Of a stretch of 64,000 nucleotides of DNA, positions 12,801-24,840 are shown in pieces (position 1 is the stretch's first letter; every line of letters starts with the position of its first letter). Where the stretch lies: contig WEDG01011442.1 of NCBI GenBank assembly GCA_017591395.1, forward strand, positions 50,918-114,917. The letters are read 5' to 3'. The stretch is from Schistocephalus solidus. Taxonomy: Eukaryota; Platyhelminthes; Cestoda; Diphyllobothriidea; Diphyllobothriidae. The translations under genes were made by a program, and so were the position numbers. The notes below the pieces were generated by a model. The model did not search any database and had not been told where the DNA came from. It saw only the letters and a list, made by a program, of their open reading frames with translations.

Positions 12801-14814
12801 AAGGTAATCAATTGTAGGAAAACGTAATGAAGCCAAGTTCGAGGCCGACGGTCATGGGACAGAATGTCAAATTATTCGTCAAAAATCAACAACAGGACAA
12901 AAATGTTAGAATACGTTGACCTATCACTTACCACAGTGAGCAAACAATAAGAGTAGAAAAGGAAACCTGTGACAGAAAATTCGCAAAATCTTTATGAAAC
13001 CCTGAAGAGGTTAGTAAAACCTTAACGCATTAAAGGGGAACTAATGGTGAAGTTGATTTTTTTAGTCAGGCAGCAAGTTAGAGGGTACGATAGCTGTAAA
13101 GACGATGGACTCTTGCCTGTGAAAGAATGACGCGAGCGATTGGGGTATGCAAAGTAAATACACGCTATTTTAACTTAATTTTAACACACTTACATGAACC
13201 TCAATGAACATTATCGCCACTTATGGTTGTGCAAGGCATTAAAAAGTAGCACATTCTGACTGTTACATGTCTTGCATTAATACGGGTGGAACGGAACGAA
13301 GGCCGATGATGACATTGCGCGAAAGATAAACAACCCTTCTTGGCGTTACACATTCTCTCCCGTGGCTGCTCGCAGTCTAGATTGGCCTATAAAAATCAGA
13401 CTGTTCATTAACGATCGAAATGAGAATTCAGACACGAACCTGTTAACAGATGCCTCCAGCACAGTCATCGCCAAATTTAAAGGATTGTTCAACCATCCTG
13501 AAGGCCGCGGAGCAAATCAATGCTTATCTGGTGTTAAAATGGCCTACGAAACATTCACAGAATACCACGTGGAATTCATGAGCTAGGTTCCACACTTTCC
13601 GGTTGAACTGTCGCCTTCCTCACTTCTCTGACGATGAACCCAAGAAAAGTTCAAGAACTTAAATAAGATTTATTTTTCCGGTATTTCGTGCATCCTAGGT
13701 TTAATATTTGCCCAAATAAATTCCGATGATTCGCAGTGTAGAAATACTGCAGATACTTTATTTTTAATCCAGGAGAGATCATTTGGAAAATGGACTTCAC
13801 AGAACGTGTAAGAGGAGGGAGTGCTAAAAGATCTTCATAATGAATTTTCCAGCCAATTTTAGTTAGGAACACAGCAAGTTTCGTTAGAAAGCATATTAAA
13901 ATCAACTATTTTTTATTCTTTACTGTGGCAAAAGTTAAATTTTCAAAAACAGCTCCTGCTCACTATTCCTCTACATTTTATCTGCTGAGCACTAGATCAG
14001 GTGCACCAGTTCCATGGACAGTATACTATCAAGGTTTGTCAGGAGGGGATCTTTTCTGATGCATTAACTGAATCACAACTTGATGCTTCACCAAATAGGA
14101 GAGCCAGTTGAGTCTAAAAAGAAGTTTATCCAAGCTTAATTTTTGCGACCCTTGACACAAATAACGCAGTTACGTCACGACATTAAGCCCAGCCCTTAAA
14201 ACATACTCTTCCCGCGCGCCTTGGTTTGTTCCGCCTCACTGCCTGTCTCGAGTTATATCCGTGTTCAACGCATGTACGTTGGCTTGCCTGTTGATTGTTG
14301 GTTGGTTCTGGCCTCACCGTTATCGACCCATGGCGGGCTCGCGACTGATCAGCCGTTGCTGCTCCAGCTTGATGCCTACGGCCTAGCGGGCGCGGTGGTG
14401 AGAAAGTGTGCCACGCCGGTCACGGGACTCGCAATCGGTGCCCCCTCTTTCCTCCGCGGGTATGTATTCCTTCAGGAATGGACTCACACCGATCCAATTG
14501 GCTAGTAGTATATTCGATATTAGCCAAGCCAACTTTAGAGAATTTTTAACCATGGAAAGGTGTCTAGAACTGAGCAAGGTGGACCAAAACAGTCAAGAAG
14601 CAAATAGAACGACGAGTTTATTCATCGTACACTATATAAAGAAGGAACATTTGTCAATATTCTCTCTGCGCTTTATTAAGAAAGGATGAAGGAATTCGGC
14701 CTTCAATAGGAGACTGAAATGATAAACCAATTTTTTTTAGGAAGAAACTAATTAGAGAGCGTTTTCCTGTGCACAGGAATATATTTATCGCAAACTTGCA
14801 TTTTGGAATAGTAT
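9841..14814. other. Long AT-rich stretch without a recognised gene
   Basis: Nearly 5 kb with no supported gene. Open frames are short. The 74-codon + frame at 13362-13586 has a coding-like composition but no motif, no clear splice context and no recognised relative, so I do not call it. A patch near 10612-10690 is tRNA-like (separate entry). Around 14210-14480 sequence is more GC-rich than its surroundings and may be an unassigned repeat. Confidence 0.45.
10612..10690 (-). repeat. Possible tRNA-derived SINE relic
   Basis: On the - strand a GC-rich patch (CCGCGCGACCGGGAGGGCG) is followed by AGTTCAAACTC, which fits the pol III B-box pattern. A convincing A-box, cloverleaf and CCA-side stem are not visible, so this is not a functional tRNA call. 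It stands out from very AT-rich surroundings. Confidence 0.25.
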
Positions 14815-15385
14815 GTACTTTTGTAATGAAGTCTTATTTTTAGATAAGCCTCCAAAGTTTGCCCAGATAGTCATATGTGGAAAGAATTTCCACCGAAAAA
14901 AACGCTACATCGATAATCACTTTCAAGAACCTTCGATGACTGATAGTCTGGATGGTCAACAAATTCGGAGAGCAACTGAGCTCGTGATCGACTAAAGAGA
15001 CTATAAAAAGCAAGGTTTTCGTAAACATCATAAAGGGTGATTTCGGTTATAATGGCATTGGCCGACGCCGAAGGAAAGATAATGCTCCGATTCGTCGACT
15101 AAAGGATGTTCGATTCTGCTTTAGCTTACGCATATAAACTACTTTCTTAGAAAACAGCCAGCTTTTCTCCCTGCGGCCTCCAAAGCATTTTTATTACTGC
15201 CAAAAGTCCTGACCTTTATCCTGTCGACAATTATTTTGTGGTTATCAAAATAAAATGGACTAAGGAAAGGAAACTCATTTCAATGGTGCAAAAATCAGTG
15301 TTTGTGCTAAATGATTGTTTAAACCAAACCACTATCGACAACATAGTAGCCACTGTGTCTTCCCGATTTAGAGCAATATGAAACT
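14815..15385 (+). mobile_element. Mariner/Tc1-type DNA transposon relic
   Basis: Fragments of a DDE transposase in + frames. FLDKPPKFAQIVI near 14840 fits the segment around the first catalytic Asp. VIMALADAEGKIM near 15050 fits the strand leading to the middle of the domain. MFDSALAYAYK near 15109 resembles the second-Asp motif (DSAPAH-like). KSPDLYPVDNYF near 15205 is the hallmark SPDLNP-D motif with the third acidic residue. NQTTIDNIVATVSSRFRAI near 15330 is the C-terminal helix. Several stops, frame changes and a probable internal deletion make it dead. Terminal inverted repeats were not found. The assignment rests mainly on the SPDL motif and the tail. Confidence 0.5.
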
Positions 15386-16149
15386 CTAAAGGTCAAACAA
15401 CAAGAGAAAAGTGCGTTGTTTTATTATTATTTTTATATTTTTCTGTCTTTGTATAATATTTTCCTGCTCTACTGTCTGGTATATTAGGCCTTCAATAATT
15501 GACCTGTCATAAGGTCGTTTTTTCAATTTTATGGTTTTCGATAAAACAAATTAGTTCTTAGCTAATAAATGGTACGTTATACAGCAACTTATGCCTTCTT
15601 GTGATGGTCAATCGTTTCTTTGAGTCGGTATAACTTGCGGAGATGCATGGTGAGCGGTTTTTGCACCAAAAGGATTTTCGTACGAATTTCACGAATTTTC
15701 ATCTGTACTTTAGGTTTAGGGTTAGCAGCCTGCGTCCTAAGGCCGCACCCATAGAACCCCCATTGCCAGTTATTCCAGTAAGACTTGTTCCACGGCTTTT
15801 CTCTTACTGACCCCGACTACATAACACATACTTGTCGAAAAACATTTTTAGCCCAGTACCGTGCGTTCGCGTCTGACCTCATACGGATGACAGCGCAGAC
15901 GAGTTGTGCAGGCAAACTCAAATGAAATCTCCGGTCCCAGAGAGCAGCTATGGGATTGAATGTTCCGGAACGCCAAAGCAGTCTACACATCAAGTGTCTA
16001 TGAGATAGGGAAAGAAGTCAAGCTCGTTCAGTCCAAAATGATACGGCAAATTTTTAAGACCGCAGACAATCTTCGTTGCATTCCGTGGTACCTGGTCGTG
16101 GATGACATTATATTTTATAATCCATGGTGTTTAATTTGGAATTCTGTAA
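15386..16149. other. No gene recognised
   Basis: AT-rich; contains a single TTTAGGTTTAGGGTTAG telomere-like patch near 15710. Nothing else supported. Confidence 0.4.
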
Positions 16150-17300
16150 TCCAAAAAAACTGCTGCCCGTTGGATGAAGGCAGTTCAGATCAGGTAAGGT
16201 CTTGTACAAGTGCAGTGTGTTTGCAGTCTTTCTATCTTTCTAATGAACCGAGATCCTGTTCCAGGCAGTTATGCATCCGTGGACGGTTGCTCGCTGAGAG
16301 AACTGAAGAATTCACCGGTTGTGGACTGCAGAGACAGCGCCATCACCCTTAAGGTTAGACCTGGGATTGGGCTCAGATGCCGCGCAATCAGTCGAGCAGG
16401 AAGACCGATTCGACCGTGTTGGCACCCATGATTACTGGAAACTTTCTGAATTCAGAAAACTGGTGATAGTTCTCTTAAACAAAGAATAAGTTTGCAAGAC
16501 TTTTATATTTTGGGGTATTTTATTCCATATTGGTATGGCGTTTACCGAAATGAGGCCAACGACATTTAACTCGGCGTGTTAGTGGAAGAAATAAAAAGAC
16601 ATTGCGGTGAATGCCACGCTGACAGTGGTCTAGCTGTCTACAGTGGTTAGGGGATTAAATTTACGACTGTTTAAAAGCTTAAACAGTAAAAAGAGAACCT
16701 TCTGTAATCGACACAACTATAAGGGATAAATTTTTATTAGCCCACAGCGTTGTTGATACGTCAGATTACGATGCTCCGACTATAAATCTCTTTTAGTAAA
16801 AAAAAATGCTGGACCGATTCTATTTTCTTCCGTTCACTGGCCCGCAGAAGGCTAAATACAATTGAGCAGCCTAACGAACATTTTATAATAGCGCAGTCTA
16901 CTATCGATCGTTTTAAAAGTCCGGTGGATAAACACGATAGTTCTACGTGTTTTGGAAACTATCAGGGCGCAATGCTTTGAAAGCTTAAGACCGTTGGAAT
17001 ATTATGTGCCCAGAAACTCGACGACATGTAGGCCGTGATTAATTGAGACTGATAGTCACCAACAACCAGATCGGAGCATTTGTGCCAAGGCAAAGGCGTC
17101 ATGTGCATCATCACTGGGCAAAGGCCTCAAGATCGCTTTATAAGAGTTCGAGCACCGTGTCGCAATCTGTCAGTTTGCATCGATATGCCACTTTCAAATC
17201 CTCAGCATACATAAAGAGGCTGCCATTCTTAAGTAATTCTGGTACATCATTGACAGAAAGGCAAAGAGTGGACCAAGTACACAACCTTGAATAAGCCTAC
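16150..17300 (-). mobile_element. Family B (CR1/Jockey-type) non-LTR element, copy B2, 3' part
   Basis: This is the reverse complement of the 3' half of B1 (19150-21380). The - strand at 17290-17150 reads QGCVLGPLF and continues through the segment matching the YADD-containing part of B1 (YADD itself altered to a frameshifted YAED-like form). It then runs through the post-RT tail (about 16740-16600) into the shared 3' untranslated sequence (16440-16160). The copy starts within the RT, so it is 5'-truncated, and it has many stops. With B1 it forms an inverted pair about 4 kb apart. Confidence 0.75.
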
Positions 17301-18175
17301 TCGAGTAGGGTTGTATTTTTTTAATCCTGACTTTGGTATTGGTGATTTGTAACCCTTTTAATAATAATCATCTAGCCTGGCATGCTTCGGTAACCAACAT
17401 ATTTCTTTTTATTTTAGTAATCACGTTTGGATAACGGTAGCACTGTTGACAGACTATGGCAAACGTTTCCTACGCTTGTACATATATTTTTTTACTTTTT
17501 ACTAAAAAAATACTTCGCGAATTTTATTTGCACTTATCCTATTTCATGAGTGAGTGGGTACAGCGTAGGAATTACTTGAATGGGTCCATACGAAAGACCT
17601 ATTATTTGTATACTACTTGGCTGTTTATACTGCCACAATTATGGGTGCATCGATAGTGGCCGACTATCAGGAAAAGCAATGTGCGCTGGGCATTCGATTT
17701 ACAGAAAAGGGGCCTGCAACTGCTTAGAAATCGTGTGGTCCCGTTGTGCATTTTTTTTCCTGTGAGGGGGCCTAAGGGGCCATACCGTTCTCTTTTCCCC
17801 TTCTGGCCTCGCCGGTTAGCCCCATCCAGCTCCCTTAACTCCCCCACGGCCTTTTGGGTGGGGCTGGTGCTGGTAAGGTCCTCACTAATGCGGCGTTGGA
17901 GATAACAATGAACCTTTGAAGCATTTTTGTATGGTATTAAAATAAAGCAAGCAAATAGAGCGGAATTTATTGGACACAACGAATTGTGCGGCAACTCATC
18001 GGCTGCATCCTGTCGTTGCATAACGAAAATAACGAATGAGGGAATGCAGGAAATTTGAATTCGTACATAAAAAGAGAGGCAATGCCACAAGGCAAGTTTT
18101 AGTGCCGTAAGGTGAATCAATAAAGCAAGTAACTTAAAAATTATGAGACGGGTGAGTGTGGAAAGGACAATGTAA
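17301..18175. other. No gene recognised; GC-richer patch of unknown repeat type
   Basis: 17690-17900 is notably GC-richer than its surroundings and lies within a 172-codon - strand frame (18120-17602). The frame has no family motif and its Pro/Gly-rich centre looks like repeat sequence, so it is not called as a gene. Confidence 0.4.
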
Positions 18176-18179
18176 ATTG

Positions 18180-18780
18180 AAATGTGTTAATCAAGGAGCT
18201 AGATGTTATCACGGAAGATTTAGGCTAACCAGGTGCTCCAACTGTTTACACAGGACCGGTTTCAACCGTCGAATGAAGGCCGCTTCCAGGTAGCGCAACA
18301 TAAGAGTTGTTCGTGCCCGAACAAACTACTCGGAATGATGTTTTAGGGTCAACGGAGTGACCAGTATCAAGCAGGTGTTAAGTAACAGAAGAACGTGGAA
18401 TTTGGTTTTCTCTGCTTTAGAAGCCATCTTGGATGGTGCTTATTGACCTGGCTGCCAATTGCCTTTGCGTTCACCCGATGTACATGCATCCGCAAGTGCA
18501 TGAAAATTCATAAACACCATTTAAAGTAGCGTGCACTGACAAGGCATCCTTAGCTCGCGGGAGAGACGGGGACTTAGTAGGAGTGCATAATATGAGTTCA
18601 GCAGCATTGTATGTCCTTTCAATGGTACATCGCACCTGTCGTCTGATAGTACTTAAAATATTGTCACCCTTAAAGGGCAACGATATAAAAACGGACTTTT
18701 TCAGAACTGAATGTTCCATCAATTTTGGCCGTAGAGGGTTGGTATACTTGTCAATGAAAAGTCTGAATATCTTCACTTAA
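18180..18780 (-). mobile_element. Penelope-like element P4, second subfamily, GIY-YIG part
   Basis: The - strand frame 18776-18471 contains KKSVFISLPFKGDN, IRRQVRCTIERTYNAAEL and ends EFSCTCGCMYIG, the entry to a GIY-YIG endonuclease. The same frame carries on past the window of the open frame as RTQRQLATRS, then after stops HLLDTGHSVDPKTSFRV. The order (link region, Cys pair, YIG, Arg, HL-TGH) is that of Penelope-like nucleases. The wording differs clearly from P1-P3 (SCTCGCMYIGRT against CSCGQFNYVGET), so a second lineage is present. No RT is visible upstream within the copy. Confidence 0.7.
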
Positions 18781-19149
18781 GTAAAGTTCCTTAAAAGCAG
18801 GCTATTTCTGCATTTAATCTTTCAACAGAGCAGATGTTGCTTGCCCTTTGGAAAAGAGTGTAAAATAAGTTACGTTTCCCTTGCATGCGTACAGAATTAT
18901 TGATACATCTTTTCTCCCACGACTGGTCTAATTTCGTTATATCTCAGGATGTAACACCTATGCCGGTATACTTAACGAAAGTTTGGGATCCACTTATTTC
19001 TTGTTTTGTTCCCCGTAAGAAATTAATTATGTCACGGATGAGGTTTATCTCCCTTTATCTTTTCACCGTAGGTTGAGTAAACTCTCTCGTCGATTCCATT
19101 TGCAAAACGACATTTTCGTTCTGCCCTTGATTCGATGTATTTTTGAGCA

Positions 19150-21380
19150 GGCTAAGAGACTATCCAAAGAAAATTAGCTTACTGATGAGGTCAAATATGT
19201 CGAAAACCATTCGTTAAATGTTGCGAAACTTTTTTCACGCGCAATAAGAACCCATAGTAAAACATGGCATCCGGTACTACTGGACTCCGTTGGCAATCCT
19301 GTAGTTGATGACAAATTGACGGCTGATAGTTTTAACGTTTTCTTGTCCAAAACATTTATTGAAAATTCGACCGCTCCCCCTCCGCCCATCCAGGTTTGGA
19401 CCGGTACCGTCCTCGAGACCATAACTTTTACCCTCTGGGACGTAACCGTAGCCATTTGACGTTTTCGTCAATCTTATCGTCCTGGACCAGATGGCGTACC
19501 GATAAGTATTATAAAGGCAGATGCTAATGATATTTTCCCGTCACTTCTATGTAAGATATTTAATCTAGCTCTGGAAATTGAAACCTTTCCGAGTGTATGG
19601 AAGGAATCGCACATTCTACCTATCCCCAAACACGGCCAATCTACGTCATTTGGCGATTTTCAGTCAATCAGCACATTGTCCGCAGCTTCGAAAATCCTAG
19701 AGACCTTGATCAAAGATAACATGATGTATCACTTAACCGAGAATAACCTACTGAGTGCAACCCAGCATGGGTTCCTCAAAACAAGGTCTTGTGATACCCT
19801 TCAGCTCTCTTTCTTTGATCACGTTCTACAATCTAGGGATAATGGCTTTGCACTTTACATAGTCTATTTAGATTTAACAAGGCCTTCGATCGTGTTGACC
19901 ATGCCATTGTTCTCCTGAATCTCTCCTCTTTCGGTATACGTGTTAAACTTCTGAACTTGATAACTTCTTACCTGAGCTCTCGCACACAACGTGTTAAGAT
20001 CTCCAATGTTATATCAAACTCAGCACGTGTGAGGAGTGGAGTTATTCAGGGTAGTGTGCTAAATTCGCTTTTACTTTGTCTTTTTGTCAATGATGCACCA
20101 GGTGTTTTTCGGAATGATAGGTCCTTTATGTATGCCGATGATTTAAAAGTTGCCTATCGATACAAGACGGCAGATCACGACACCGTGCTTGATCTATTAA
20201 AAAAGGATCTTGAGGCCTTTGCCTAATGGTGCTGCACATGGTGCATTTCCCTTTCTTGGCACAAATGTTCCGTTATGGTTGTTGTCGACGACCATCAGCC
20301 TCAACTAAGCATAGGTGGCCACGATCTTAATGCCCCTGGCGTTTTTTTAAGGGTCTGGGCATATCATATTCCAACGGTCTCACTCTTTCAGAGCATTGCG
20401 CCCTGATTGTCTCCAAAGCACGCAGAACTGCCGGGTTTATCCTCCGACATTTTAAAACTATCGATATTAGACTCCACCTTTATAAAATGTACGTAAGGCC
20501 TGACCTAGAATACTGCTCGTTTCTATTTAGCCTTCTGCGTGCTAGTGAACGGAAGAAAATAAAATAGGTCCAGCACTTCTTTAAGAAAAATAAATTTAAT
20601 CGTTGGAGCACCGTAATCTGTTGCATCAAGAACGCTGTGGGCTTGTGAACATTGATCCCTTATGGTTTCGCCGAGTGCAAAAGGGACTCTTTTTACTGTT
20701 TAAGCTTTTTAATAATCGTACATTTAATCCCCTTACCACTGTGAGGCAGCTTGACTACCCTTAGCGCAGCAGTCATCGCAATGTCTTTTTATTTCTTCCA
20801 TTAGCTCGCAAAGTTAGGTATCTTCAATTCTTTTCGGTGAAAGCCATAGCCATGTGGAATAAACTACCCCATAATATAAAAATCCAGCGAAGTTATTCTT
20901 TGTTTAAGAGAAATATTACTAGATTTTTGCATTTAGAACAGTTTTCAAGAATTCTGAGCGCCTACACGGTAGAATCTGTTTTCCTGTTCGACGGAGTGCG
21001 CGGCATCTGAACCCGATCCTTGGTATTACCTTGAGGGATACGGCACCATCTCTGAAGCCTGCACCCGTTGACTTCTTCGGCAGACAGTGAGCAACCGCCC
21101 ACGGATGCAATCTTGCCTGGGGCAGAAGCCCGGTTCCTAACAAAGACAGAGGGACTGCAAACAGACTGCACTTGTGTTAGCCCTGCCATGATCTGAACTG
21201 CTATCATCCTAACAGGCGGCAGTTTTTTTCTCCTGAATAACATAAAGATACGAAAAACAGTAATGATGCTATATATTCAGGAGTTTTTCCAATCCCAGCC
21301 TGATTCCCACGGAATGATTTCATCTGACAATGCCTGTAAACCGGCATGAAATAAAACCATTATTATTTTTATTATTAATT
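19150..21380 (+). mobile_element. Family B (CR1/Jockey-type) non-LTR retrotransposon, copy B1
   Basis: Best copy of family B. The + strand shows the pre-RT linker (DKLTADSFNVFLSK, about 19310), then PGPDGVPISIIKAD (19480), SAASKILETLIKD and ATQHGF-KTRSCDTLQL (19680-19800), LYIVYLDLT (19855) and RTQRVKISNV (about 19985). Next come SGVIQGSVLNSLL (20035), the catalytic box MYADDLKVAYRY (about 20130), RPDLEYCSFLF (20500) and the tail AMWNKLPHNIKIQRSYSLFKRN (about 20850, split here for length only). The tandem (ATT)-rich tail at 21348-21378 is typical of CR1-type 3' ends. The endonuclease domain is absent (5'-truncated) and stops break the frame, yet YADD is intact. Confidence 0.85.
19676..20226 (+). 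pseudogene. Reverse transcriptase domain of B1
   Basis: Two open frames (19676-19918 and 19957-20226) hold most RT blocks of B1, separated by a stop and a frame change near 19916. Motif order is correct: the LD acidic motif in YLDLT, SGV-QGSVL, then YADD. It encodes an RNA-dependent DNA polymerase used in target-primed reverse transcription. Two usual changes mark decay: QGSVLGPLLF has become QGSVLNSLL, and the AFD motif after LDLT is disrupted. It is transcribed, if at all, only as part of B1. Confidence 0.75.
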
Positions 21381-24300
21381 CAATTTATGGAGGGAAATAG
21401 GCATGTGCCTTTGCGTACTCTATTTGCAACGTAAAATTAAGTGCGGTATACAGAGAAACCGTGTGGGTTGCAAATTTTCAAAGGTGATCATAAAATAAGA
21501 CAAGTGGTGCATGACTCTCGAGGGTTAAGATAAATTCCTCATCACTCAGGCTCGTTTTGGAACATAAAACTTTCAAGGTTCCTTTTAAAGCGTTCCAGCG
21601 ATGGTGACCTCACTTCATCTTCAGGGAAGGTATTCACTGGATTAACCACTATGACAGAGCAGGAGAAATTGTGCACATCCAGTCTCGCCTGCTGGATGCG
21701 CAGTTTCAATGGGTGACCTCGGAGATTGGTCGTGGGAGCAAATTCAAAGAGGTCCGAGAATTCCAGGCAACAATCCAATCCCTTCACAATGCGGAATGTC
21801 TGCAGGAGATCACCATGCATTTGCCTATAACTCATAAGGAACAGATTAAGATTTCATTAGGCGGGTTGGATATGGCAAGGAGCTTTGACTCCTAACCATT
21901 TTGGTGGCTTTCCCCTGCACTCTTTCGATGCAGTTCTGAGCTTGGACTGTCCAGAGTCTCCAGGCTTGTACAGCATATTTCAAAGGCGGCCTAACTAATG
22001 TTCCAAAAACTCTTAGCGAAGACATCTTTATAGAAATCCTAAAAGGCTCGTCTGATGACATGCAACACCGCAATTGCGCTCTTTACCACTTTCGAGCAGT
22101 AAGAGGATGGTTTTAAGGTGGTGGTCATCAGCGCACCGAGGTCGTTTTGGGTTTCCGCGTCTTGTTAGGATTCACCATTGAGAAAGTAGCTTCTACTTCT
22201 GGCAGATCCAGATGGGTTGCCTAAGCGAAGTTTTGTACGCTTATCAACGTTGAACCGCAAAGGCCAATGATTCGACTAATCCTCCAACCGAGTTAGGTTG
22301 ATTTTTAGTTTATCTTCTTCAGCAGGGCTCTGGATTACATTCCAGTTTTTCATTTCGTCGGAAACATAGCTGCTTCACATTCCAGATTCCTGACACAATC
22401 GTCCGCGTTTATTAAAAACAGTATAAGCCCTAGTACTGAACCCTGAGGAACCCCAATCTCGACCGCAGCAGAACTTGACCTCTCTTGGCCAACTCATGAG
22501 GAAGTTTTAGATCCACTTCAGGAGTTAAACCTTTGATTCCAATTCGTTCTAGCTTGTACAGCAGTCTCTGGTGCGGCACAATATCGAAAGCCTTTTGAAA
22601 GTCAATGAAGGGGATGTGAACCACGTGTCTACCTTCAAGTGCTTAGATCCACCTCTGGAGCGAATGCAGCAAATTTTTTGTGCAGGATCTTCCTTTTCTG
22701 AACCAATGTTGACAGTTTGATAACAAATAATGAGTCTCTAGGAATTTCACCAATTAACTCTTAATGATCCTTTCCGTGATCTTGCCAAGGATACATTTCA
22801 AGCTTATGGGCATTTTATTTTTCACTGACGCCCGGCTACCGCTTTTGTACAAGGGAGTTATATGTGCCAGCTTCCAATCGAAAGGTAGTGTTCCAGAGTC
22901 AAATAAATTTTTAAAAAGCACTCACAGAGATGCGGAATATTCATTGGCGAGTTCTTTCAGAAGCTTGGGTGGAAGCTCGTATGGTCCTGGGGATTTCGAA
23001 TCTTTTAGTTCCTTTAATTCCCTTCGGATCAGAAATTCTGAGAATAGTATGTGGCTAATGCTTGCAGTCGGCGGGTTATCCACTGAGTGACGAAGGAACC
23101 TTGCCTCGTTTGTGAAAACTGAGCGGTAGAACTGTGAAAATACTCGGCTTTTTCCCTGTTTTCAGAAATTTCGACGCCCATGGCAATTTTAATCAGCGGG
23201 ATTTGATGCCTATTCTTTGTACGTCTGCGAAGGTAACTGTAGACTTACTTTGGATTCTGCGTTGCCTTTTGCAGCAAATTATTCTCGAATTCTTTTCGCG
23301 TTTTAAGGAAAAGGCTTCTCAGTTTATTTCTCTGCGTTTTATACTTATTAAAATATGCAACTTGATTAGACTTGCAATATTTTCACCACAACTTGTGCTT
23401 CCTGTTTAGTGCCCTTTTTAGTTTACTGTCTAGCCACCCAGGACGCTTGCTCTGATGGACACTCGTTAGTGGGCAGTGGTTGTCCATACGTTGCAGAAGA
23501 ACATTCCGGAAGGACTCCCAATCTTCGTTCATGGTGCTCGAAAACATTTATGTCCAGTCGATGTCTGTTAAATCTGCTCGCATCTGATGAAAGTTTCCTC
23601 GCCAAACGTTACGCCATTTATCTTCTAAAGCAGGCACAACGGAGAATAAGGCGTAGTCCCACATAAGCACCACATGATCACTACGGCCGAGCGGAGGCAT
23701 TGAAATAATCTCGTCAATACTGCCTGATGTTTTCATGAAAACCAGGTCGAGACAGGTAGCCCTTTGTCCTTCACTTTTTCTGGTGGGAAAAGGACATGTT
23801 GTGTATGAGGAATGCCTTCAAGGTATTTGGCAGAAAAACATAATCAAAAAGTCGATTTCAGGCATGATGATTGAACAGTGCTCCAGTTAATTCCTGGTGC
23901 GTTGAAGTCACCCATAATCATGCCATTAGGTCGACTGGATAAATTTTCTAATTGTTACAACTAGTGGGTGTCTATGACTCGGTCTATCTTAGGTGGCCGA
24001 TAGACAATGAAGAACATCCAGACATGGAGAGCCAAGAGCCTTGATGGTCAACCACATGGCTTTCCGTGCTGCACGCAAACTTGCTCGTCTTGTCGGACAC
24101 TATAAGCACCACTTTCACATACACAATTATTCCACGACCTTGTCGGTTTTCTCTGTCCCTTCGATATATTTGGTATCCAGACAATGTTATTTCGCGATTA
24201 AAAACCTTTGTAAATTCGATATATGCTATGTAAAGTGCAAAAACCTTTGTGTCTAGATTCCAGATCATGGCCAAAGAATGAGAGTCTACAGGTGTCACAA
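21381..24300 (-). mobile_element. Family C (CR1-type) non-LTR retrotransposon, near full-length relic C1
   Basis: Read on the - strand. At 24250-24100 is an APE-type endonuclease segment (LSGYQIYRRDRENRQGRGI). At about 23905 is MGDFNAPGINW-like DNA coding the endonuclease Asp/Asn motif. At 23010-22940 is KSPGPYELPPKLLKELANE, the CR1 linker before the RT. At 22620-22540 is the RT motif IDFQKAFDIVPHQRLLYKL. The frame 21835-21542 holds the C-terminal tail with LRGHPLKLRIQQARLD and FKRNLESF. Multiple stops and at least one deletion between the RT motifs (no YADD block recognised) make it inactive. Its AT-rich 3' end abuts the 3' end of B1 tail to tail near 21380. Confidence 0.8.
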
Positions 24301-24367
24301 TACATTATTTTTGTAGGAACCCATGCTAGGCCGCCCTCAGTAGGTTATTCTCGGTTAAATTGATTCA

Positions 24368-24840
24368 TCATCTTACCTTTGATCGAGGTCTCCAACATGT
24401 TCGAAGCAGCGGAAAGTATGTTGATTGGCCGACAGTCGTCAAATGACGTAGATTGCCCATGCTAGGAGACAGACAAAATGTGTAATTCCTTCCAAACACT
24501 AGATTCAATGTCTCACACAGAAGGGGTGGGAAAATATAATTAACATCTGCCTTTATAATACTGATTAGGACGCCAGCTGTTCCAGCACAATGAGCTTGAT
24601 GAAAACGTTGATTGGCTACGATTATGTCCCAGAGGTTAAATGTTGTGGTTTCGAGCACGGCAGCCATCCAACCCTGGATGGTCGGAAGGGTAGCAGTCGA
24701 ATTTTCCATATTTTAGACAAGAAAACGTTGAAACTATCACCCTTCAACTTATCGTTAATTATAAGATTTCTAAAAGCGTCTCGTAAGATGTGAGCCGCCT
24801 TTTTCAACTGTTTCTTTTATTGCGTGAAACAAGTTTCGTG
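24368..24840 (-). mobile_element. Family B fragment, copy B3
   Basis: The - strand frames 24807-24622 and 24709-24368 contain KLKGDSFNVFLSK, VLETTTFNLWDIIVA and GVLISIIKADVNYIFPPLLC. These match the pre-RT linker of B1 (DKLTADSFNVFLSK, VLETITFTLWDVTVA, GVPISIIKADANDIFPSLLC). Only this linker is kept; the RT is missing. It sits directly upstream (on the same strand) of C1, so C1 may have inserted into or beside it. Confidence 0.75.

Noticed and set aside
17602..18120. 172-codon open frame on the - strand
   Set aside because: No family motif; its centre is a GC-rich, low-complexity patch and there is no splice or start context. More likely repeat sequence.
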